64,000 nt of DNA from Pseudoscleropodium purum (taxonomy: Eukaryota; Streptophyta; Bryopsida; Hypnales; Brachytheciaceae): NCBI GenBank assembly GCA_963969395.1, contig OZ017803.1, forward strand, positions 21,018,001 through 21,082,000, read 5' to 3'. The translations under genes were made by a program, and so were the position numbers. The notes under the pieces were generated by a model, which was given only the letters and a program-made list of their open reading frames with translations, was not told the DNA's origin and ran no database searches. Positions 56,400 to 64,000 of this stretch are shown piece by piece. Each line of letters starts with the position of its first letter. Position 1 is the stretch's first letter.

Positions 56400-57070
56400 T
56401 ACTTTGTAAAGAATACGGTGAAGACCTTAGTCGATTGCTAGAGGAAACAATGTCACCAAGGTAGCCTTCAACAAATTCTTTTAGTACTTACAAAACACAG
56501 AACATACTTTGATGCCTCAATTAGGAACTCCCATATTAAAATAGCAAATTCCTACCACCACTACCAAGTTGGAATCCAAGCAATTTTTGACTTTATCCTT
56601 CAGAAAAGATAGAGCAAGGAAGTAGTGTTTGTCTTCAAATGATCCCAAGACATGAATCATGGCCATCTCAACTAACTTCACAAACTCAAAGAAATTGGAG
56701 GCTAAGGCAAATTTAACATCTAGACTTCTCAAAAGCTAAGTCAAAGGATTGACAAGGAATGGTGTTTTCATGGCTATCATGGAATTGGACAACATGGCCA
56801 ACTAAAAAAGAGCTTGCTAATACTCCAATTAAAAGCTATCTAGGAGAGGGGCCACAAGCTTACTACCCTCCTTTCTATAAATCCATCAAGGTTCACCAAA
56901 GTTTTTTTTATTAAGTCAAGATGCTTGTGGAACATTGCCTCGCACTTGACTTGTAACCAATATTGTAGGTAAACTACGCCCAATGTGTCCATAAGTCCGT
57001 CGGAAGGAAATCGTGATTTCAGCTTATCAATGAATTGTTGTACTACATCTAAATAGCCTATAGTCAATAC
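56400..57070 (-). pseudogene. hAT-like transposase C-terminal relic
   Basis: Minus-strand translation gives, in order, LMDTLGVVYLQYWLQVKCEA near 57000, TPFLVNPLT near 56740, and FVKLVEMAMIHVLGSFEDKH followed by FLALSFLKDKVKNCL near 56600. The last stretch resembles the hAT dimerisation region (usually ..SVEDERxFSxxxxxKxxxRNxL). A stop sits between NPLT and the following LRSLD, and the frame is broken more than once. No catalytic residues are visible. Confidence 0.6.
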
Positions 57071-57555
57071 TTAGCATGAAAAAAACAGACTAGAAGAAAA
57101 GTGCCGCAATTGGTTGAAGTAGATACCACATTCAAAAAGAAAATATGCAAACGTACCTGATTCATACCTTACCAAGTTACCTTTGTTGCTTGACTAGTTG
57201 TTGTGAGTAGCTTACTTGAAGCTACAAAACGTAAAAGCTATAGAAAATAAAATACAAAATACTTAAACAAGCAATGGAAATCGATGGAAACGGTTTAGAA
57301 ATCTCACCTTTGTTGTTCTTACCGGAACCTCAATCATCGGGTGGTCGCTAGCCATCCACTAAAAAAAATATAAAATGAAAAATATACCATAAGGGATTAG
57401 AATTCTTTACCTTAATCTCCAAGGCTCTAACAATGTATGAAAATGCTTGAACCTGGAAGACAAGGTGGCTACTAGACCCCCCATCAAAATTGTGAAATAA
57501 AAAACATATACCAAAACGCATCAAAATACCTTATCTTCATTTTTTACCTTCACCT

Positions 57556-57883
57556 CACTACAAGAGACAAGGGTGTTTTGAGTATAGTCCCAGTATTATA
57601 GTCTTTTAAGTAATGACTTTTAAGGTGTCTTTTTCATAAAATTTTATTGAAAATACATGTATTTTCAGTCCCTTTGGCTTAATGGGGTGGGGCTCTTTGT
57701 GAATTTCTACTAGTTGCTGGGTCTTCAGGTTAATTGTTTTGGTTCTTGTATTTGTTTTTTGTCCTTATTTTAGATTTTGAAAATGTAAAAAACTTCACCA
57801 AAGACTAGGTCCTCAGGTTTTGTATACTATTTTCCACTTTTCAATGGAAATTGTCCATGTGTTTCAAAAACAAAAAAATTGTC
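57556..57883 (+). mobile_element. CACTA-type end followed by a LINE-like 3' end
   Basis: CACTACAAGAGACAAGGG at 57556 resembles a CACTA terminus. From about 57660 the sequence resembles a plant LINE 3' UTR, ending TTTTCAATGGAAATTGTCCA, TGTGTTTC and an A-rich tail (57864-57878). A TTAA element begins directly after the tail. Confidence 0.4.
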
Positions 57884-58667
57884 TTAACCTCTAAATCTCC
57901 AACTGATCATATATGGTTGATTTGAAATTTCAAGCTCATTTGGGTATAGGTAGTTAAATTCATTTCACCGTTTTATATTTTTTGTGGATAGATTTTAGGA
58001 TTAACTATTGAAAACTTTCATTTTTCATATTTGATTTTTGAAAGGTCTCCAAAGCCATATATGCCCATTAGTGAAAGAGTAAAGCTTACTAATTTTACTT
58101 CATTTTCCAATTTTGAGCAATTTTGTTTCATTTGAGATCTAAAAACTTGTCCTCATCCATTTGCTTTGAAAATGGTCCCAGTGGAAAGAATAAAGTGTTT
58201 TCATGATTTTCACCATTGAAAATTTAAAGAAGCAAGTGTTGATTTGGAGTTATTTGTGATTTATACTTGCAAGAATAAATTACAAGGTGGATTGTGTAAT
58301 GAGTTTCATAGCTTTTCATGTGAAATTAAGTTTTTTGAAAGTGCATTTTAGTGTGCTAATACAATTTGTAGCAATTCATGTCACCTCTAATTCCAAAAAA
58401 AATTTATGTGAAAATTTCTAAAACATTGTGGGAAGGGGCAATATATTTAAAATAGGAAATGTGCATTTTTCTTGTTATAATCCCACAGCTTTCATGCAAT
58501 TTTGCACTCAAAAATTGGTGTCTACCTAATAAGCAAGCTCTTTAAACATCCATACGGTTAGATTTTGAAAAATACACAATTTGCTTCATTGGAGATAACT
58601 ATAATTCCATGCTCTTTTTCTTATAAGTCAAAACACACTTAAAAAGGCTTGGATATTTAGGGGTTAA
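57884..58667. mobile_element. TTAA-flanked element, family G
   Basis: A 784-bp element with clear inverted ends: TTAACCTCTAAATCTCCAA at 57884 and, on the other strand from 58667, TTAACCCCTAAATATCCAA. Interior AT-rich and non-coding. Confidence 0.65.
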
Positions 58668-58734
58668 GTTAGTACTGCATTGTAATACCACTTATTGCAT
58701 TGTGGACTAAATGTTGATAAACTGTTTTTAAAAA

Positions 58735-59085
58735 AAAAAAATTTATACAAATAAAGGAGACTCTTACATTACTATAAGAGAAAAAAATACAAGCCCCATC
58801 CGCATGCGGCCATGCCTAAATCAAGTTTTAAAATATTATTTATTTATTTATTTTTCTTCTTCTTCTCTCGTGTCTTTTTCTTTTTTTACACAAATAGAGG
58901 AGATCCCTTTACTGAAGAAGTAAAAATACAAATACCCAGCCGCAAGCGGCCTGGGCAACACAGCCAGAAGAGTTAGAAGTAACTAAAGTCAGTAATAGAG
59001 AAGCGGAGCGCCAGAGGGATGCGGCGTGAGCCGCACCACGCTGGCGCGTGGTGTCTAGGGCGGCTAAGCTTTTTCTTTAAAGACA
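58735..59085 (-). mobile_element. Two retroposon 3' ends in tandem (LINE-like, antisense)
   Basis: Two similar blocks (about 58740-58815 and 58870-58960) read TTTACACAAATAGAGGAGAT, CTTTACTGAAGAAGTAAAAATAC, and CAGCCGCAAGCGGCCTGG, with differences. On the minus strand each ends in an A-rich tail (T runs on the plus strand at 58724-58740 and 58862-58888), as expected of LINE or SINE 3' ends. GC-rich DNA follows to 59080, up to the kinase promoter. Confidence 0.45.
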
Positions 59086-59514
59086 AACTCTTGATGTGGC
59101 CATGCCCGAATTAAGCTCAGTCATTGACTCAACCTTGCAGCGAGTAGTGGCAGTGTGGCACCCTTCCCACCATTGGGCTCCTGTGCTTTGCTGCAAGTCT
59201 TACTCGCCTGTGACACGTCCACTGGCTAGATGGTTATGCATTCCTCGCGATGTATGCAGTGCCTGCTCTCCAGCGAGTATGCATTTGAACTCTTACTCGA
59301 ATTTTGAGTTTCGCTCGCTCGGGTTTCCAATGGTTTGCCGTCACTGAAATTAGATTAGTACTGTTTTCCGTGACTGGTGTTTCCATTCCCGGGTTTGCTC
59401 GTTTACACATACCTACACTTGATCGAAGCTGCCAATTATTTCAAGCTTTCCATAACTTATAGGTGGCAGTGGAGTTGTAGTTACCGGTAGAAGGCTGGCT
59501 GTAAGCTTGTCAAA
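59086..59514 (+). promoter_or_regulatory. Upstream region and probable 5' UTR of the kinase gene
   Basis: GC-richer DNA in which the frame at 59096-59347 has an ATG but no recognisable protein. The kinase start codon at 59515 follows with AAAATGG context. No TATA box was assigned. Confidence 0.35.
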
Positions 59515-61787
59515 ATGGGTGCGATCTACTTTGAGCTCGCCCCGTGGTCCTCCATGAGGTTATGCCTCCAACTGGAAGAAACGTTTCCCGATCTTATAGG
59601 ATGGCAAGTGGAGCTCATGAAGCAGCTATGCTTTGTTGCTTACAACTACGAGATCTACGATGGTCTTGGTGTTGAGGGGTGGCTCCGAACGACCGTTTCC
59701 TTGCCACAGCTGCAGTCCGAGTGCAACAGCCTGAATCCCTGCATTTTCTCTGATGGAAGCGCCGAACGCGATGTGATGAGGAGAATTGCAGAGCACTGTA
59801 GCACCAACACCGCATGTGAAACGTATTGGAGCGATCTGCAAAAACTCCATCGTGAGCTTATGACGCGAGTGAAGATCCACAGTAACATCATTCCTCGGGA
59901 AGCATACCGAGAGAAGCTCAACGAGGTGCTACGTCGACAGCAGCACGGTTCATCTCCACCGCGAACGTTTCGCAGGGAATTTTATCCCATCGGCGTCCTG
60001 GCGGACGCTTTGGAGGAGTCGACATCGGCCTCGGAGAAGACGAAGGAGTGGAGAAGGAACGGCGGTCAGTGTGTCCTGACCAGGCACTTGCACACACCGA
60101 GGGTTCCTCATGCGGCACCAATGGATCGCCTCCGAGAGGTGAATCAGAAGGAAGTAAGCACTATGACAAAACTCGCTGAAACTGTATATGAGGTTTCATG
60201 GCGCAATGGAATCTACATCAGGAAAATGTTTGACAAGGCTTTTACTCAGTCTAAGTTCGAGACAGAGCGCGACGTTGCTCTCAAGGTCTGTCATCCTCAT
60301 GTCATTCGCCCTATCGGCCAAACCTTCGACGTGGAGGGCAATCCTTGTTTGCTCATGGAAGTGCTTGGGAGCGATCTTCAAAGGTTTTCCATTCGAAGTG
60401 ATTTTGATTCTGCAGGTGGTGAGAATTCTCTCTTCGAAGGATTTGTTGAGTCCCTCGACGTGTTGCTGCAAATCGCCAGGGGTTTGAAATCCCTGCATGA
60501 CGCGCATGTGGTGCACGGGGACATCAAACCTCAGAACATCCTTTTCAGTCATTTTGAAATCTCTGAAGATGTCCGGCATTATCTTGTCAAAATCGCGGAC
60601 TTTGACGAGTCCCAGGTCGTCTCCTCGCCGGAGTATTTCAAACCAAGCCGTGGAACCACTCAGTACGCCGCCCCTGAAGTTCTCAAGTGGACGCGGCTGC
60701 CTAAAGTGCAAGACATTCCGTTTTGTGACCCTGAGAAACCCGACGTCGACAGTTTGCCCTACAAACTTGACATCTACGGTTTCGGTTGTGTCGCTTATGA
60801 GGTCTTGACAGGGCAAGTGGCGTATGGTGGCAATTATGTTTTTCAGAACTTAATGAAGGTGGTGAAGGGCACTTTGACCCCAGATTGTTCCATCGAACAA
60901 CGCAAATGTACTAAATGGCAGAATATGAAAAAGATATATCCTCGTGATTTGATGCGTTGCTTGGAGAGCTGCTGGGCATTAGATCCCTCGCAGAGACCTT
61001 CCTCGTCAAAACTTTGTGAACAGCTGAAGAAATCCAAGTCCGAAATGCAACATCGGGTGAGCTCCTCTCCATTCGGACTAACTTTGACATTTCCAGTTAT
61101 CACATATGTCCTTGTCTAGGGTCCAGGCATTGTAGTCACGCCATCATGTGAGCGCCAATACCTAAGGACACTTTAATTAAGACACTTCGCTTCACTTAAC
61201 ATACTAATACCATGCTAGTGCACAGGAGTAGTGTAGAGGACCATCCCCTGCCTTGTAAGGTAACTACAACATTGCTATGCTTAGTAGGGTTTGTGATTTA
61301 TAAAGGGAAAATTGAAGCCTGGAGGAAGAAACCCTTAGTGTAATTTGCTGCCTGGTTTCTACCTCCGCGTCCTCTACAGTACAGTCTAGCCCCATGCTAG
61401 TGTGCAATAGGTCAGACGTCTTTCGCAAATGGGAATAATCAGCTTATTGCTAGAATGACTCTCTACAGGACTGATTGTCTGTAGTTCACTGAACCATTTC
61501 GAATGCCACTTGGCTCCAACCCCCCATTGACGGTTCTTCTAACGGAAATTCGAAACCTACAGGTGTCATGGAAGGAAAGAAGAAAATACGTACTCTGGAA
61601 ATTCCTTGTTCCAAGTCTCATCGCCTTCATTTGTTGTTTCGTTTCCAGTTACATAGATTTTGAGAAATTCTGGAATTGGTTAGCGAAGCTTGCAGTCGAT
61701 ATAGCAACCGATATAGTAGCTGTGGCGCTGGTAGGTTTTGTATGCGTCTGCTGCCACAATTATTCAGGGAAATTAAAGCAGGAATAA
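59515..61787 (+). CDS. Divergent protein kinase with a C-terminal two-pass membrane segment
   Basis: Exon 1 (59515-61056) encodes 514 residues and exon 2 (61563-61787) 74 more; CGG|GTGAGC joins CTACAG|GTGTCA in frame, giving 588 residues. Residues 1-210 are not recognised and include a helical, charged stretch near 85-145. The kinase domain follows from about 215: a weak glycine loop, a possible beta3 Lys at 237, HPHVIRPIG (260-268), and VHGDIKPQNILF with HGD at 334-336. Then come KIADFDE with DFD (362-364) in place of DFG, YAAPEVL (384-390), DIYGFGCVAYEVLTG and CWALDPSQRPS. Exon 2 adds hydrophobic stretches at about 525-545 and 557-578. If the intron is kept, the frame ends at 61119 with 20 other residues and no membrane segment. 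Catalytic Asp, Lys and APE are present, so it may be active, but DFD is unusual. Related in type to the kinases at 41.5 and 43.5 kb. Confidence 0.82.
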
Positions 61788-62800
61788 GGGATGTTGAAGC
61801 CATGACTTGTTTCTACAATGTAATTCAATCAAGGATGAAGATTTGAATCTCGCTATACATTTTTGACAGAGCCAGGTGGATTTGATTATATGTTTGACCC
61901 TCTTCTTGTGTAAACCTTGCTAGTTGGTAACTGTAGCTCCCTAAGCTTAGTATCCAGTTGTTTCCAATCAACGGTCTTCGCTCTGTCAGGAACCTGTTTT
62001 TTTCTAGCGATCAAACTAAGATAAAATAGAATTGAACCGCGCTTGATTCAGTCACAGGCACCGCGGTGAATTTCTACTGAGTGACCAGACCTCTTATTTT
62101 CTCATTTGCATCTGCATTCTGGGTGAATGGTCACTGAGGACTCAACCAAGCAGGAATTGACTTTCCTATCATCTCTCTTGCCCAATTTGAAAAAAAATGT
62201 TTGTGATTTGTCTGTTGAAGGTTTCTTAATTGCAAGGGTCTCCATTGCAAATCTTGATTTTCTAGTGTTAAGGGCTCTCAGAGATGAACCTCAAGCTCTA
62301 TTTGCTTATTTGGAGAGAATCGCATTGGAAAATCACATTGAAAAAATTTGTAGAAATTTTAGCTAGTGCTACGTTCTGCACACATGAATAAATTGATGCA
62401 GTTCAATCACTAAATAACACCTACTAACCACTTTATTTTTGGAATTTATTTTCAAGGTGAAGAAAGCCTCGATTGAAGTATCAATAAATCGAATTTGAAG
62501 CTCCAAAATGATACATTGTCCAAAATGATTCCACAGCTGTGTAGGCTCCAGAAGCCACTCAAAACACCAGGAATGTGTTCCATCGTCAGCACCATAACGC
62601 TAATTCTCATCACTAATTTCTACTCTACCCAATTCTAAACTAGTGTAAAGCCGTGGGTCGCGAGCTCCAAATTTCTTCTCAACTTGTGCATAAACACTTT
62701 CACATTCTCCGAGTCACAAGTATCGTGATCCTCACTTCGGAAAGACAGTCAAATATTTATGTTACCCTAGAATCAAAACCTTTGCTGTCCAAGTTGGCAC
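61788..62800. other. Region between convergent genes
   Basis: Probable 3' UTR of the kinase, then intergenic DNA with a family D fragment (listed separately), then the 3' UTR side of the ABCG gene. No other gene recognised. Confidence 0.45.
62160..62370 (+). mobile_element. Family D fragment, copy 4
   Basis: CTGTTGAAGGTTT, TTGCAAGGGT.TCCATTGCAAATCTTGA, TAGTGTTAAGGGCTCTCAGAGATGAACCTCAA follow the same order as TATTGAAGATTTT, GTGCAAAGGTACCCATTGCAATCTTGA, and GTAGTGTTGAGAGCTCTTGG in the element ending at 55784. Ends are lost. The ATG-starting frame over it is chance. Confidence 0.55.
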
Positions 62801-63554
62801 CTACCGTTGCTGGAAGTTCAAATACTTGATCCCGATAACGAACACTCCAGCGAAGAAGACAGTAAATACCACCGGCATAGCCACAGCAGGACCCAGCATA
62901 TGTTGGCTCATTCCAAACGTCTTCTCCACGTAGTCCTTCACCATCACTACCCCTCCACCGCCTGATGTGGCCATTAGGCTTGTCACGTCTCCGAACTGGG
63001 TGATGATCAGTCCATACACTGTCCAAGCCACTGGACATGCCCAGTAGTACCATGCCACCCATGCGGGCATTTGCTGCAGGAGCTCAGTCACACAGTTTTA
63101 ATTAGCCATATATGCCAGGAAAGAATTGTGGTTTCGGGAAGTGGGGGGACAGACGTTACTCTATTATAACACTGTTTGAAAGGCTCCAGTTTTTTAGGGT
63201 TTAGGGTTTAGGGTTTCATGTAATTCCCACAAGGCTAAGACCACAACCATTTATTGAATGACTGACTGCTAAATGAGAGTGTGAAGCGCATGTACTTACA
63301 GGCTTGAAGATCATGAACCCGGAGAAGAGGTTGAAGATGGAGTAAAATCCAGCGGCCAGGATGGTAGCCACCTGGTAATTGGGCGTGATGGCGACCGCCA
63401 TCATGCCGTAGAAGGTAAAGTACAAGAGAGTGAAGAACAAGACGAATGTGTAGTAGAAGAATTTCAGACCCGTCCACTGCAAGTTCATCATCGAGTAGGT
63501 GATGACGGCGTAGAGAAGCGTTTGGACCAGACAGTAGGGCACTTCGATCAAAAC
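62801..63554 (-). CDS. PDR-type ABCG transporter, 3' end (partial)
   Basis: Last two visible exons of a full-size ABCG (pleiotropic drug resistance) transporter, an ATP-driven plasma-membrane exporter. In coding order: 63554-63300 and 63073-62801, joined in frame across a GT-AG intron. Exon one reads VLIEVPYCLVQTLLYAVITY, then WTGLKFFYYTFVLFFTLLYF, YGMMAVAITPNYQVA, FNLFSGFMIFKP. The last exon has MPAWVAWYYWACPVAWTVYG, QFGD, a Gly-rich insert, VKDYVEKTFG, and a final helix ending IKYLNFQQR. These are the second ABC2 membrane domain and the PDR C terminus. Exon one starts at an acceptor (CTGCGCAG); no upstream exon is seen to the window end, so the rest, with both nucleotide-binding domains, lies beyond 64000. 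Convergent with the kinase at 59515. Confidence 0.9.
63193..63220 (-). repeat. Short interstitial telomere-type repeat (TTTAGGG)3
   Basis: TTTAGGG is repeated three times at 63195-63215 within the last intron of the ABCG gene. It is the plant telomere unit. Too short to be a former chromosome end; more likely a telo-box-like motif or a repair footprint. Confidence 0.8.
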
Positions 63555-64000
63555 CTGCGCAGCGAGCCGGTTGAAAATTGGTTAAGTCTCGGTGTGATTG
63601 ATCTTAATTTATAAAAGCATGAGTATTCATGTTAATTTCATAATCTCAACAGGTACCAGAAGGCAGGCATTCAAGAAGAAGAGCTGGATTATAAGCCATA
63701 ACCACTCTGTTATTACACTCAACTTTCCAAGAATTCTTGCTTTGACTATTAGATCCCCCACTATAAGTGTAGCATCTTCATTGAGATTAACGTCAATCTT
63801 ATAGTAGTGTTGGTGGATATTCATGACATTAGCACTTTTCAAGGCAGGTGTCTCGAAACCTAAATCTACATCAGTCCTATTTTTTAGAGCTTTGTGCAGC
63901 TGAGTGTCGCAATTTTGGCGCTCTGAAATGCACAAACATAACGAAATTGACCTTGAATGAATTGAACAATCGTAGTAACTAAAACTAGAGCCCGGTTGTG
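63555..64000. other. Intron of the ABCG gene running off the window
   Basis: No stretch resembling an ABCG exon was found here on the minus strand. The frame at 63627-63935 has no transporter similarity. The next upstream exon must lie beyond the window. Confidence 0.5.

Noticed and set aside
60196..60816. 206-codon frame antisense to the kinase at 59515
   Set aside because: Shadow of the kinase reading frame.
61057..61119. Unspliced C terminus of the kinase as the sole product
   Set aside because: A GTGAGC donor interrupts it and an in-frame downstream exon exists; kept as an alternative form only.
62127..62366. 79-codon plus-strand ATG frame
   Set aside because: Lies on a decayed family D element fragment and is frame noise.
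1..64000. CRISPR array, operons or ribosome binding sites
   Set aside because: The genes have introns and plant products, so bacterial features do not apply; the tandem repeats lack spacer structure.

Overview
The window is nuclear DNA of a land plant. Genes have GC-richer exons split by GT-AG introns and sit in very AT-rich intergenic DNA packed with degraded transposons. Recognised products are plant ones: a plastid DnaJ-ferredoxin protein, a COR413 membrane protein, peroxisomal malate synthase, a SKP1-like protein, three divergent TKL-type kinases and a PDR-type ABCG transporter. The tolerated divergence of the kinases and the extended SKP1 suggest a non-seed plant (bryophyte or lycophyte), but this is inference.

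Layout. At 1.9-6.0 kb lies a nine-exon DnaJ-Fer gene (+). At 6.5-19.7 kb there is no intact gene: TTAA-flanked short elements, a degraded LINE, a CACTA-like element with a 37-bp satellite, a decayed Tc1-type (DD34E) transposase inside a 4.9-kb inverted repeat, and foldback elements. At 20.15-21.93 kb is COR413 (+) with two ABRE/G-box motifs upstream. At 25.85-29.16 kb is malate synthase (-), with a tandem repeat in its promoter. At 35.47-36.74 kb is a SKP1-like gene with a long C-terminal extension (+). At 41.5-44.6 kb two kinases lie in tandem (-). At 46.3-47.7 kb is a TIR-bounded element with a Ulp1-protease fragment. At 48-58.7 kb is a dense nest of TTAA elements plus hAT, LINE and tRNA-like relics. 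At 59.5-61.8 kb is a third kinase whose last exon adds two membrane segments (+). At 62.8 kb to past 63.55 kb is the 3' end of an ABCG gene (-), cut by the window.

The most interesting signal is the repeat landscape. At least seven related or parallel families of 0.2-1.2 kb elements share the terminus TTAACCCCTAAA/TTTAGGGGTTAA. Two nested insertions show the inserted element flanked by TTAA, and in one the unoccupied allele of the target element is also present in the window. This is piggyBac-like target behaviour (TTAA, CCC-starting ends) in a plant, with no transposase visible here.

The genes do not form a pathway. Malate synthase (glyoxylate cycle), DnaJ-Fer (plastid) and COR413 (cold/ABA) are housekeeping or stress genes. 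The three kinases look like a lineage-specific local expansion. Splice sites were placed by reading frame and GT-AG signals only. Repeat boundaries marked approximate were judged by eye.
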